From Ruminococcaceae bacterium UBA1417 (GTDB taxonomy: Bacteria > Bacillota > Clostridia > Oscillospirales > Acutalibacteraceae), in NCBI GenBank assembly GCA_002305575.1, contig DBPP01000016.1, positions 1 through 56,490 on the forward strand: DNA of 56,490 nucleotides. The letters run 5' to 3'. A program made the translations under genes and the position numbers. This document shows, in pieces, positions 43,142 to 51,881 of the stretch (its first letter is position 1; each line of letters begins with the position of its first letter). The notes beneath the pieces are model-generated. The model searched no databases. It worked only from the letters and a program-made list of their open reading frames with translations, and was not told where the DNA came from.

Positions 43142-45379
43142 CTATTTGCCCTTTACCATACTCTGCCGGTATTCATTGGGGGTGACGCCGTTTTCCTTTT
43201 TAAAAATCCTGGAAAAATACGCGCCACTCGTGTAACCGCACATTTTTGCGATTTCCGATATCGGCCACTTTTTTTCGTCGCAAAGGAGTTCTTTTGCCCT
43301 GTGCATTCTCGCGGCCGCAATCATTTCAGCCACGCCATACCCTGTGTGCTGCTTGTAGATTCTGCCGAGATAGGCGCCGGTCAACCCAAGTCGGTTGGCG
43401 ATAACATCCAGGCAAAAATCGTTTTCCTGATAATCCCCGGCAATCAGCGCATCCACGCTGCGGACAAGATCGCTGTGCCGGCTATTTTTGCGGTCCGAAA
43501 GATACGTGCAAATTTCTTCGATGATCTTCGAGAAATGCCCGACAATTTCCCCGACCCGTTCCGCATCCTTGGCATAGAACGCATATTCCACCTTTTCCAG
43601 AATTGCATCATCGGAAAACGGCTGATTCTTTCGGATCATTTGAACCAGTTCCGAAAAAGCCAGAGTCAACCTGGACACGACGAGATTCAACACGGCATAC
43701 GAATACCCCTTCGTTTCCAAAATGATCTGTTCCAGCCATTCTTTGGCTTTTTCCTCATTGCCTTTGAGTACCTCGCTGCACATGCTTTCCTGCAGGGCGA
43801 TCGGATAATCATAGCTTCGCGCCCAACCTGCAGAAGCGGTTTCTGTAAAAACAATGCTGCCCGGATCCGTAAACAGTGTGAGAAACGTACATTGCTGCAA
43901 AAAGTGGAAAGCGGAAGCCATCTGCTTAACACCCAAAAACGGCGGCCCGATGAGCACCGAAACACTTTGCCCCAAATGGCGCAGGATCTCCGTTTGAACC
44001 CGTTTGGAAATCTCATGGACCTGCATGTCATTTTTTTGCCCCGACAGAATCAGGAAGATCTCCCGGCCGTCGCCCTGCGTGACGGCCTTGGCCACACCGC
44101 GGTCCGAATAGAGCTCCTCGGCCATATTCATCATGCCATAGCGCAGCAATTCCCGATCGTCGGCTTTCGTGGTGGACAGGAGCTTTTGGAAACCGTCTAT
44201 CTGAATACAGAGCAGGCGGTACGTTTCATTGGAATTTCCAACAATTCCCAACGCGTTTTTCTCGCGGTCCGACAGCTCGCTTCCCGTCAGCCATGACCAC
44301 AGACGGTGCTGCGCCTGCAAATATTGGACGCGGCGGTTCTTATCCTGCTCGTCGCGCAGAGAATCCGCAATGTGTTTTACAGGCACGTACAGCCGCCTGG
44401 AGATTCTCCAGGAAACCAACGCGCCGAATACGATCATCAGGGAGATGACCGCAACGGTAAGCTGCAAAATTTGATTCAATGTATTTTTGACCTCGGAATA
44501 GGGCGATAGCCGCATGTAGATCCAACCCGTTTCGGCGTCTTTCATAAACGTAACCAGCATTTGCACGTCGTCCACCACATCCACAAAACTCCCCTGGGAA
44601 GAGGCGCTTTCCCGCGCTGTCCGGCAATACGCGGCGTCCGATAAGTCGGCGCCAATACCGGAAACGCCATCCAAAACGGTTTTGCCTTCGCCATCCAGAA
44701 TCACCGTGCGTTCCGGTCCTTCCTGTGCATTGTAGAGGAAATCACTGGAAAAGTTCACAAACACCATGGAAGTCGATTCTTCATTGGACAACCCCTGCAG
44801 GAAGAAGAAGGTATACACATCGGTTTTTTCCGCGCTGTCCGTGGGGCTCGGTATTCTTCTCGCAATGGGATACTTGCGGTTATAGCCGTCGATATCGTGG
44901 ATGAGCGCGATGATCTCCTGATCGTAAAAGTCGCAGTCTGGCTCAAAGATCTGGATATTGGTCCGGGTGTATTTGGGGGAGTCGACGGTCAGCTCCCGTG
45001 TTTTCCCGTTATAGACATAGATAGACTCCAAATTGGGTATGGTCAAGCGGTAATTGTCCAGCTGGACAATGCCCGCCCGCAGCAAATAGGGGTCAAAGCT
45101 CTGGCCATACAAAAAGTACGTCGTATTCCAATCCTGAAAAATCTGTCCCGAGAGGCTCACCGCCTGCTCATACATGGTTTCCATATTTCGTTTGCTGTCT
45201 TTCAGGATCTGCATATCGGATCGGTACATCTGATCCTTCACGACGTCCTGACAAATGGCATAGGAGCCCAGAGACGTCAGTACAATGACCAACACAATAA
45301 CCAGAATGAAGGCAACCAGCATCACCCGATAGAACCCTTGCGGCGTTCCTCTTCTCTTTTGCGCGTTTTTTGCCGACAT
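43142..45379 (-). CDS. Membrane-bound AraC-family regulator with extracellular sensor
   Basis: 745 aa. Helix 1 at ~19-41, an extracellular dCACHE-like sensor of ~260 residues, helix 2 near 310-332, a cytosolic middle, and a C-terminal AraC HTH pair (DVIANRLGLTGAYLGRIY and ISEIAKMCGYTSGAYFSRIF) in the last 100 residues. One-component membrane AraC regulators of this type control LplB/LplC importer operons in Clostridia and Paenibacillus. Start ATG 45379 is chosen for AGGTG 6 bases upstream. It sits inside the operon, after the binding-protein gene. Confidence 0.85.
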   Translation of the reverse strand: MSAKNAQKRRGTPQGFYRVMLVAFILVIVLVIVLTSLGSYAICQDVVKDQMYRSDMQILKDSKRNMETMYEQAVSLSGQIFQDWNTTYFLYGQSFDPYLLRAGIVQLDNYRLTIPNLESIYVYNGKTRELTVDSPKYTRTNIQIFEPDCDFYDQEIIALIHDIDGYNRKYPIARRIPSPTDSAEKTDVYTFFFLQGLSNEESTSMVFVNFSSDFLYNAQEGPERTVILDGEGKTVLDGVSGIGADLSDAAYCRTARESASSQGSFVDVVDDVQMLVTFMKDAETGWIYMRLSPYSEVKNTLNQILQLTVAVISLMIVFGALVSWRISRRLYVPVKHIADSLRDEQDKNRRVQYLQAQHRLWSWLTGSELSDREKNALGIVGNSNETYRLLCIQIDGFQKLLSTTKADDRELLRYGMMNMAEELYSDRGVAKAVTQGDGREIFLILSGQKNDMQVHEISKRVQTEILRHLGQSVSVLIGPPFLGVKQMASAFHFLQQCTFLTLFTDPGSIVFTETASAGWARSYDYPIALQESMCSEVLKGNEEKAKEWLEQIILETKGYSYAVLNLVVSRLTLAFSELVQMIRKNQPFSDDAILEKVEYAFYAKDAERVGEIVGHFSKIIEEICTYLSDRKNSRHSDLVRSVDALIAGDYQENDFCLDVIANRLGLTGAYLGRIYKQHTGYGVAEMIAAARMHRAKELLCDEKKWPISEIAKMCGYTSGAYFSRIFKKENGVTPNEYRQSMVKGK

Positions 45380-45456
45380 TGCCATCACCTGCCAAAAGTA
45401 ATAGGAGATGGTGACCGCAAACGCAACTTTGCAGCCACCTCTCATTTTCAAACCGA

Positions 45457-47073
45457 TTATTCTACTTCAATCTTAACGGGCTTGATGTCGTTGTCCTCCA
45501 AATAGGAAACCCATTGCTCCGTAAAGCTCTGCTGAACCTTCTCGAGCCCGGCCGCCTTGGCTTTTTCCAAAAACTCATCGATCGCCACGTCCACGTCATC
45601 GACCAGTCCCGCCTGGATCGGCGTGAGATACTGTGAAACTACATTGAACAGTGCCGCGCGCTCCGTCTGATAAGAGGTTGGATCTTCCGGGAACGCGGTG
45701 TAGAGGTTGAGATACGTATAGTCTTTCGACGGTTCTTTATACTCCCGCTCGATTTCCGTAATTCTGGTGGGAATGGAGAACTTATCGACACTCCAGGACC
45801 ACGCACGCAAAGCGCCGGACGTAAAACCGGAATCCTCCGAAGAGCCAATGAGTTCGTAATACCCATCGTCGTCAATCGTATAGTGGGTCCCTTCAATACC
45901 GTAATTGGCCAGGCGGTTCCACTGCTCATCCGTCATAAACTTTTCATTCACGGCCAAAGCGCGCTCCGGCTGCTCGGCGGTGATGGTAACGGACATGCCG
46001 TCCTGTGTGGGATGCTTGGGGATCGCCAGTTTCTTGACGGCCTCATAATTCAGGCAGCCGGCTTCCCAATCGGGATGGTTTTTCTCAAAGTAGTCCACCA
46101 TTTCGGCATAAGTGCCGACCCAGCCGTTCAAGCCGCTGACAATCGCCGCTGTCTGGCCGTTGCGGAACAGGGAAATGTGATCTTCATTGCTGGAAAGAGA
46201 GCTTCTGGACCAGAATCCCTTGTCCGCCCAGCGCTTAAACATTTTCATATCCTCGCGGAAATCGTCGGACTCCCAGTAGCTGGTAACATTGGTGGGATCG
46301 TGATAAGGAATCATCAGGCCATAGGGCATACGCCAGTCTACCCATTGATACTTGAGGTCCAAAGCGCCCCAGGCGGTGAAATAGGAGCCCAGATTTCCTA
46401 CAGAGGTAACGCTCTGGCTTGTGGGCATCATATCCGGCTCATTCTCCGCAATCGTTTCCATGTAGATCTCCATGGTTTCCAGATCTACAATCTCGGGGCA
46501 GTCCCACTTTTTCCGCAAATCCTCCCGGTACACGAAGGCGGGAGACTGATAATCGTTCGACGTCGTGGGCATCATATAGATTTTTCCGTCGACCCGGGTG
46601 GCGTCCCAGATCTCTTCAGGTATGGATTCGTAGAGCGTCGGGGCATACACGGGCAGCAGATCGTCCAGCGGCACAAACGCGCCTTTGCGGACGTTCGCCG
46701 GATAATTCACCCAGCCTGCGCTGTAAATCAGGTCGACCACTTCGCCGGAGGAAAGCAGCATCATGTACTTCTGCTGCGTATCCGAGGAGTTGAAGAAATT
46801 GTATTCGATGGTGCAATTCAGCTGTTCCTCCGCCAGCTTGTTGATCTCCCCCATCACCAGATCGAGATCTCTCGGTTCGCTGCCGGTCACCCAGATTTTC
46901 ACGGCGACGTGTTCCGAAAAATCGGGGCCTGTGCTTTCCGCTGTGTCGCTCGCCTGCTGGCTCGAAGAGGAGCCGTCCGAGGTTTCCGGGCTGTTGCCGC
47001 AACCGGAAAAAACACCCAGGACCATGGCCAAAGCAAGGAGCAGCATGGCGATTCTTTTACTTTGCTTTTTCAT
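45457..47073 (-). CDS. Extracellular solute-binding lipoprotein (LipO-like, DUF3502-type C-terminus)
   Basis: 538 aa. Signal peptide with lipobox FSGC (Cys ~25), Ser/Asp linker, then a binding-protein fold. The C-terminal region (from about residue 390; DKFSIPTRITEIEREYK, VVSQYLTPIQAGLVDD) is like the DUF3502 domain of LplA/LipO proteins. Paired with the two permeases upstream. Start has GGAGGT upstream. Confidence 0.89.
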   Translation of the reverse strand: MKKQSKRIAMLLLALAMVLGVFSGCGNSPETSDGSSSSQQASDTAESTGPDFSEHVAVKIWVTGSEPRDLDLVMGEINKLAEEQLNCTIEYNFFNSSDTQQKYMMLLSSGEVVDLIYSAGWVNYPANVRKGAFVPLDDLLPVYAPTLYESIPEEIWDATRVDGKIYMMPTTSNDYQSPAFVYREDLRKKWDCPEIVDLETMEIYMETIAENEPDMMPTSQSVTSVGNLGSYFTAWGALDLKYQWVDWRMPYGLMIPYHDPTNVTSYWESDDFREDMKMFKRWADKGFWSRSSLSSNEDHISLFRNGQTAAIVSGLNGWVGTYAEMVDYFEKNHPDWEAGCLNYEAVKKLAIPKHPTQDGMSVTITAEQPERALAVNEKFMTDEQWNRLANYGIEGTHYTIDDDGYYELIGSSEDSGFTSGALRAWSWSVDKFSIPTRITEIEREYKEPSKDYTYLNLYTAFPEDPTSYQTERAALFNVVSQYLTPIQAGLVDDVDVAIDEFLEKAKAAGLEKVQQSFTEQWVSYLEDNDIKPVKIEVE

Positions 47074-47097
47074 GTCTGTACCTCCATGAGATAATTT

Positions 47098-47128
47098 ATT
47101 ATACCACAGCTTGGCTCTGCTGTGACAA
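47098..47128 (-). promoter_or_regulatory. Possible internal promoter/stem-loop before the lipoprotein gene
   Basis: Minus strand TTGTCA and TATAAT (47103-47098) with a long 19-bp spacer, and a cacagc/gctgtg inverted repeat (47105-47124) inside it. It could be an internal promoter with operator, or a stem-loop that protects the abundant binding-protein transcript. Confidence 0.35.
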
Positions 47129-47139
47129 TAACCAATTTT

Positions 47140-48042
47140 TTAACCTTTCACAGCGCCAATGGTAATGCCCGACACAAAATATCTCTGTACAAATGGATAC
47201 AGGAAGATAATGGGTCCCGTAGCGACTACCACCATCGCCATTTTTACCGATTCCCCTGGCACATCCGCCACGCTCACGCCGCCCCGGGCTGCGAGCTCCT
47301 GGGCCATCTTCTGAGAATTGACCATATCGTAGAGGAAATACTGCAGGCTGTACAATTCCTTTTTGCTGATAAACAGGGATGTCACATACCATTCGTTCCA
47401 ATACCCCAAGGCCAGGAACAAACCGACCGTGGCCAACCCCGGCGCGATAACGGGAAGCACCAGCTTGAGATAGATCGTGAAATCTCCGGCGCCGTCTATT
47501 TTTCCGGATTCCACAATCGCGTTTGGAACGGAATTCTGGATAAACGTGCGCATTAAGATAATCAGGAACGACGTCATTAAGCCGGGAAAAATACGCGCCA
47601 TAATCGTATTCTGCAAATGCAGCACTCTGGACAGCATGATGTACCAGGGAACCATACCGCCCCCAAAAATAGACGTAAAATAGATGAGAAACGAAATCGT
47701 ATTGCGGTAGCGAAAATCCTTTCGCTGCAACACATACCCTGTCATGGAAATGAAGAACAGGCCAGCCGCCGTTCCGGTCACCGTGACGAAAATGGTGCTT
47801 ATGTACGCCCGGATGATGTCCTCCGGATAACGGAACAGCTGTTGATAAGCTTCCAGAGAAAACTGCTGTGGCAGGAGCGCGTAACCATTGGCCAGCAGTT
47901 CTTTGTTGTCCGTAAACGATCCGGACACAATGAGGATAATTGGAAACACACAGAAAATCACGGCAGCCAAAACAAAAGCGTAAGCCATAATGTTAAAGGC
48001 AATCACCCTGCTGTCATATTCCCGCTTGGAAAAACGAGACAT
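47140..48042 (-). CDS. ABC sugar importer permease (LplC/YtcP-like)
   Basis: 300 aa, six helices, EAA-type loop VESGKIDGAGDFTIYLKLVL (weakened EAA). The C-terminus RYFVSGITIGAVKG is the YtcP/LplC ending. Start 48042 has AAGGAGGG 8 bases upstream. Channel partner of the 48062-49018 product. Confidence 0.88.
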   Translation of the reverse strand: MSRFSKREYDSRVIAFNIMAYAFVLAAVIFCVFPIILIVSGSFTDNKELLANGYALLPQQFSLEAYQQLFRYPEDIIRAYISTIFVTVTGTAAGLFFISMTGYVLQRKDFRYRNTISFLIYFTSIFGGGMVPWYIMLSRVLHLQNTIMARIFPGLMTSFLIILMRTFIQNSVPNAIVESGKIDGAGDFTIYLKLVLPVIAPGLATVGLFLALGYWNEWYVTSLFISKKELYSLQYFLYDMVNSQKMAQELAARGGVSVADVPGESVKMAMVVVATGPIIFLYPFVQRYFVSGITIGAVKG

Positions 48043-48061
48043 TCTTTTCCCTCCTTGTCCT

Positions 48062-49018
48062 TTAAAACAATGCGTAATCCGGCTGCTTTTTCCGGACAAT
48101 TGTGTTGACCACCATGATAATGATAAAGCCGAAAATGGATTGATAAAGGCTTGCCGCCGTCCCCATTCCGATATCGTAGTCCTGCTTCAGCGCGCGGTAT
48201 ACATAGGTATCCAGAATATCCGTCACGTCGTACAGCACGCCGTTTGTGCCAATCACCTGGTAAAACAGGTCGAACTGCCCGCGCATAATGCCGCCCAGTG
48301 CAAACAGCAGCAGCATGATAAACGTTGGAACCAGGAGCGGGATGGTAATGTACCGAATTTGCTGGAAAATATTGGCGCCGTCGATCTTGGCCGCTTCATA
48401 AAATTCCTGGCTGATTCCCATGATGGCCGCAAGGTATACAACCGTGCCGTACCCCAACCCTTTCCACAAGTGAAAGAGCACCATCAGAAACGGCCATATA
48501 TTCGGCGTATTATAGGCGTCAAAAGGTTCTTGCCCCAAGCTTCTAAGCGTTCCGTTCACAAACCCGACCTCATAGTTAAAAAGCGAATAGACGATCACGC
48601 TTAAAATCACATAGGAAACGAAGTAGGGAAGGAATATGATCGATTGCGCTACTTTTTTAAAAACCTTTCCCACCATTTGGCTCAACAGAATCGCCAAAAA
48701 TATTTGAAGGAAATTCCCCAAAAAGATGAACACCAAATTGTAGGCGATGGTGTTGAACGTCAAAGCCCCCAGTTTTCCGGATTGAATCAGGAACTTGAAG
48801 TTGTCCAACCCCACAAACGGGCTGTAGAATAATCCACCGGCATAATTAAATTTTGTAAACGCATAATACACGCCGATAATCGGTAGATAATTATTCAAAA
48901 TGAAAAACAGCGCCGTGGGGACCAGCATCAAAAACAAGATGCGGTTCTTTTTAACCTCATGGAAAAAACCAATTTTCTTTTTTGCGTTTCCGGGGGCGCT
49001 TGTGCCATTCTTCGTCAA
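48062..49018 (-). CDS. ABC sugar importer permease (LplB-like)
   Basis: 318 aa, six helices. EAA loop YEAAKIDGANIFQQIRYITI and C-terminus VRKKQPDYALF, the LplB hallmark. TTG start at 49018 with AGGAG 6 bases upstream. First gene of the nine-gene minus operon, no ATPase included. Confidence 0.87.
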   Translation of the reverse strand: MTKNGTSAPGNAKKKIGFFHEVKKNRILFLMLVPTALFFILNNYLPIIGVYYAFTKFNYAGGLFYSPFVGLDNFKFLIQSGKLGALTFNTIAYNLVFIFLGNFLQIFLAILLSQMVGKVFKKVAQSIIFLPYFVSYVILSVIVYSLFNYEVGFVNGTLRSLGQEPFDAYNTPNIWPFLMVLFHLWKGLGYGTVVYLAAIMGISQEFYEAAKIDGANIFQQIRYITIPLLVPTFIMLLLFALGGIMRGQFDLFYQVIGTNGVLYDVTDILDTYVYRALKQDYDIGMGTAASLYQSIFGFIIIMVVNTIVRKKQPDYALF

Positions 49019-49087
49019 AATGAACTCCTCTCCTCTCTGTCGCTTGCCGCCATGTTGTCTCGGGCTTCAGCCCTTTAGCGTGCTCTC

Positions 49088-49116
49088 AGTATAGGTTCTG
49101 TCCGGTGGCGCGTAAA
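49088..49116 (-). promoter_or_regulatory. Promoter of the nine-gene importer operon
   Basis: Minus strand TTTACG (49116-49111) and TATACT (49093-49088), spacer 17 bp, 70 bp before the TTG start. Confidence 0.6.
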
Positions 49117-49359
49117 GAAGCAAAAACCGATTTTTTTGTACTTTTCTGCTTTTTGCCCTCGGAAATCTCCGTTCTTTTTGCCCTTTTGTGCTTTTTTGCC
49201 CCGCGGGGAACCCGCTCTGCCCGCGTGCACCGGACAGGCCCGGTGCCTGACGATGGCTCCGCACAGTCTGCGCGGATGGATCGCCGTGGCCCGTACCGGC
49301 TTTCGGGCGTTCCCTTCTCGGCCACCATCTGCCGCAGGCAAACCAGTCGCCATCGCGGA

Positions 49360-49405
49360 AACGGATGGGCGGTCACCGATGCCGGACCTCACCCGCCCAT
49401 CCGTT
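49360..49405. other. 13-bp perfect hairpin in non-coding DNA
   Basis: aacggatgggcgg (49360-49372) pairs with ccgcccatccgtt (49393-49405) around a 20-base loop. No T-run and no gene ending nearby. Confidence 0.5.
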
Positions 49406-49538
49406 GACTTCCTTTTCCTGGCCGCGTTTGCGGGCAACACATCTTTTTTCACCCAAGCGGTATTTTGGACGTGCCGTTTGGTATCCGCACACGGTCCGGC
49501 AGGCGCGGACCTGCGCGTTCGCATACGCCCTGTATCCA

Positions 49539-49565
49539 CATAAAATGAATCGATTTGCAATGTAT
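49539..49565. repeat. 27-bp repeat, copy B
   Basis: Identical to copy A at 39267-39293. It lies 79 bp upstream of the uxaC start. Beyond the exact match the next ~10 bases also agree in part (tat..-.-cg-cat). Confidence 0.75.
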
Positions 49566-49596
49566 TCAGCGACATATACCATTTATTTTGCGAATT

Positions 49597-49627
49597 CCTG
49601 TGTTATACTTACAGTATCGAACACAGG
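49597..49627 (+). promoter_or_regulatory. uxaC extended -10 promoter within an inverted repeat
   Basis: TGTTATACT (49601-49609) is an extended -10 element; no good -35 is seen. cctgtgtt (49597-49604) and aacacagg (49620-49627) form a perfect 8-bp inverted repeat that spans the -10 box and reaches the ribosome site AAGGAG (49628-49633 region). A repressor here would block both polymerase and the start of the message. Confidence 0.55.
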
Positions 49628-49643
49628 AAGGAGTTTTGTATCT

Positions 49644-51002
49644 ATGCGGGAGGATTTGTTCTTGAAGGGCGATACGGCGAAACGCCTGTACGAGGCTGTG
49701 CGCTGCCTGCCCATCGTTGATTACCACTGTCATTTGTCGCCGAAGGAGATTCTCGAGGATGCGATGTTTTCCGACATCGCCCAGATCTGGCTCTCCGGCG
49801 ACCATTACAAATGGCGTCTGATGCGCGCCTGCGGCGTGCCGGAGCGCCTGATCACCGGCGACGCACCGGCGCGCGAAAAATTCCGCGCGTATGCCGACTG
49901 CATTGAAACGGCCGTGGGCAACCCGCTGTATGTCTGGTCGCACATGGAACTTGCGATGTTCTTCGGCATTGAGGACGCGCTTTCGGCCGAAACCGCCGAC
50001 GACATCTTCGACCGCGCGAACGCGTACATCCGCGAAACGGCGCTTTCGCCGCGCAAGTTGGTGTTGCAAAGCCGCGTGGAGCTTGTCGCGACAACGGATG
50101 ATCCGGCCGATTCGCTCGAATATCACGAACAGCTCGCGGCGGAAAAGGATTTCCCCGTGCGCGTGGTGCCGTCGTTCCGCACGGACGCGGCGGTAAACCT
50201 GAAGCGGGCGGATTACGCCGCCTATATGGACCGTCTTTCCACAGCCTGCGGCTTTGAAATCAAAACGCTGGAGGACTTGAAAAAGGCGCTTTCTGCACGG
50301 CTCGATTTCTTCTGCGCACACGGCTGCCGCGTCAGCGACGTCGGCATTGAAGCGTTTCCGAAGCGCGACGACGCGTGCTGCGCGAACGAAACCTTCCGTA
50401 AGGCGCTCAGTGGCGAAGCCGTTTCCGAGGCGGAATACCGCAATTTTCTCTTTGACCTGTACGTATTCCTCGCCGCAGAATACAAGCGGCACAACGTCAC
50501 GATGCAGTTGCACCTCAATGTGCGCCGCAACGCCTCGACGCGGTTGTTCGAGGCCGTCGGCCCGGACGCCGGCGGCGATTGCGTGGGGGACCCGATTCCC
50601 GAGCGGGACGTCGCGGCACTGCTCGACGCCATGGACAAGGACGACGGCCTGCCCCGCGCCATTCTCTACACGCTCGAGCCTTCCATGTACATGGCGCTCG
50701 CGACGACGGCCGGCAGCTTCCGCGGCGTCGTGCCCGGCGCGGCATGGTGGTTTTGCGATCACAAACGCGGCATGGAGGAGCAGATGAACATCCTTGCGGA
50801 AACCGGCCACCTCGCGCAGTTCTACGGCATGCTGACGGACAGCCGCAGCTTCCTCTCCTACGCGCGCCACGACTATTTCCGCCGCGTGCTGTGCAACCGC
50901 ATCGCTGAAGAACTGGACAACGGCACGCTGCTCTCCGAAACGGCGGCGCTGAAACTTTTAAATCGCCTTTGCGTCGAAAACAGCCGCGCGCTGTTCGCAT
51001 AA
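49644..51002 (+). CDS. uxaC: Glucuronate isomerase (uronate isomerase)
   Basis: 452 aa. It converts D-glucuronate to D-fructuronate and D-galacturonate to D-tagaturonate. Metal motif YHCHL (H-x-H) near residue 28, VATTDDPADSLEYH near 150, IEAFPKRD near 230, NVRRNAST near 320 and the C-terminal TDSRSFLSYARHDYFRR are the family signatures; length is normal. Start 49644 with AAGGAG 10 bases upstream; the frame is open further upstream in non-coding DNA. First gene of the hexuronate operon. Confidence 0.93.
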   Translation: MREDLFLKGDTAKRLYEAVRCLPIVDYHCHLSPKEILEDAMFSDIAQIWLSGDHYKWRLMRACGVPERLITGDAPAREKFRAYADCIETAVGNPLYVWSHMELAMFFGIEDALSAETADDIFDRANAYIRETALSPRKLVLQSRVELVATTDDPADSLEYHEQLAAEKDFPVRVVPSFRTDAAVNLKRADYAAYMDRLSTACGFEIKTLEDLKKALSARLDFFCAHGCRVSDVGIEAFPKRDDACCANETFRKALSGEAVSEAEYRNFLFDLYVFLAAEYKRHNVTMQLHLNVRRNASTRLFEAVGPDAGGDCVGDPIPERDVAALLDAMDKDDGLPRAILYTLEPSMYMALATTAGSFRGVVPGAAWWFCDHKRGMEEQMNILAETGHLAQFYGMLTDSRSFLSYARHDYFRRVLCNRIAEELDNGTLLSETAALKLLNRLCVENSRALFA

Positions 51003-51030
51003 ACCCCAAACAGAAAGGATGATTTTACGC

Positions 51031-51846
51031 ATGAATATCGTCATCACTGGCGCCGGCGGCGTGCTGTGCAGCGCGTTCGCCAAGGCGCTCGCCGCAGACG
51101 GCCATAAGGTCGCGCTGCTCGACCTGAATCTCGCGGCCGCCGAAGCCGTCGCGGCGCAGATCCGCGAAAACGGCGGCGAGGCCGTTGCCATTCAGGCCGA
51201 TGTGCTCAGCAAGGAGAGCCTTGCGGCCGCACACGAGGAAGTCCTCGGCGCCATCGGCCCGTGTGAGGTGCTCGTCAACGGTGCCGGCGGCAACAACCCG
51301 AAGGGCACCACGACGAACGAGTATTTCAATAAGGCCGACCTGCTCGACGAAAACGCCCGCTCATTCTTTGACCTTGACAAGGACGGCGTTTCGTTCGTCT
51401 TCAACCTGAACTTTCTCGGCACGCTGCTGACAACGCAGGCCTTTGCGCTCGACATGCTCGAAACCGGCGGCTGCATCGTCAACATCTCCTCGATGAACGC
51501 CTACACGCCGCTGACGAAAATCCCGGCGTACAGCGGCGCCAAGGCGGCCGTCACGAACTTCACCCAGTGGCTCGCCGTGCATTTTGCCAATTGCGGCATT
51601 CGCGTCAACGCAATGGCCCCCGGCTTCTTTGCGACCAACCAGAACCGCACACTGCTCTTTAACGCGGACGGCAGCCTCACAGCGCGCAGCCACAAGATCA
51701 TCTCGCAGACGCCGATGGGCCGCTTCGGCGAGCCGGAGGAGCTGCTCGGCACGCTCCGTTTCCTGATCGACAACGATGCGTCGGGCTTCATCACCGGCGT
51801 GACCATCCCCGTAGACGGCGGTTTCTCCGCGTATTCGGGCGTATAA
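51031..51846 (+). CDS. uxuB: D-mannonate oxidoreductase (fructuronate reductase), SDR type
   Basis: 271 aa. Cofactor loop TGAGGVLCSA, NGAGGNNPKGTTTNEYF, catalytic Ser in ISSMNAYTPLTK and Tyr/Lys in PAYSGAKAAV. The C-terminal DGGFSAYSGV and NQNRTLLF text matches the Bacillus YjmF/UxuB group rather than the long-chain E. coli UxuB. It reduces D-fructuronate from UxaC to D-mannonate. Start 51031 is preferred over ATG 51019, which abuts AAAGGA. The expected next enzyme, mannonate dehydratase UxuA, is not in the window. Confidence 0.88.
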   Translation: MNIVITGAGGVLCSAFAKALAADGHKVALLDLNLAAAEAVAAQIRENGGEAVAIQADVLSKESLAAAHEEVLGAIGPCEVLVNGAGGNNPKGTTTNEYFNKADLLDENARSFFDLDKDGVSFVFNLNFLGTLLTTQAFALDMLETGGCIVNISSMNAYTPLTKIPAYSGAKAAVTNFTQWLAVHFANCGIRVNAMAPGFFATNQNRTLLFNADGSLTARSHKIISQTPMGRFGEPEELLGTLRFLIDNDASGFITGVTIPVDGGFSAYSGV

Positions 51847-51881
51847 CCCACACAATATTTTTCAGAAAAGGAGTACCCACT

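Larger units (their letters stand above)
49019..49643. other. Long divergent intergenic region with hairpins and the 27-bp repeat
   Basis: 625 bp. From 49088 to 49116 lies the minus operon promoter; 49227-49246 and 49360-49405 are strong hairpins; 49539-49565 is repeat copy B; 49597-49627 is the uxaC control element. Several overlapping open frames exist on both strands, but none has a ribosome site or recognisable text. A non-coding RNA or a decayed gene is possible. Confidence 0.5.

Noticed and set aside
49075..49575. 166-codon minus-strand frame in the non-coding block, sharing TLQIDSFY with a frame at 39205-39471
   Set aside because: The shared peptide arises only from the 27-bp DNA repeat read in the same frame; neither has a ribosome site or other similarity.
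49566..50870. 434-codon minus-strand frame over uxaC
   Set aside because: uxaC is unmistakable on the plus strand.
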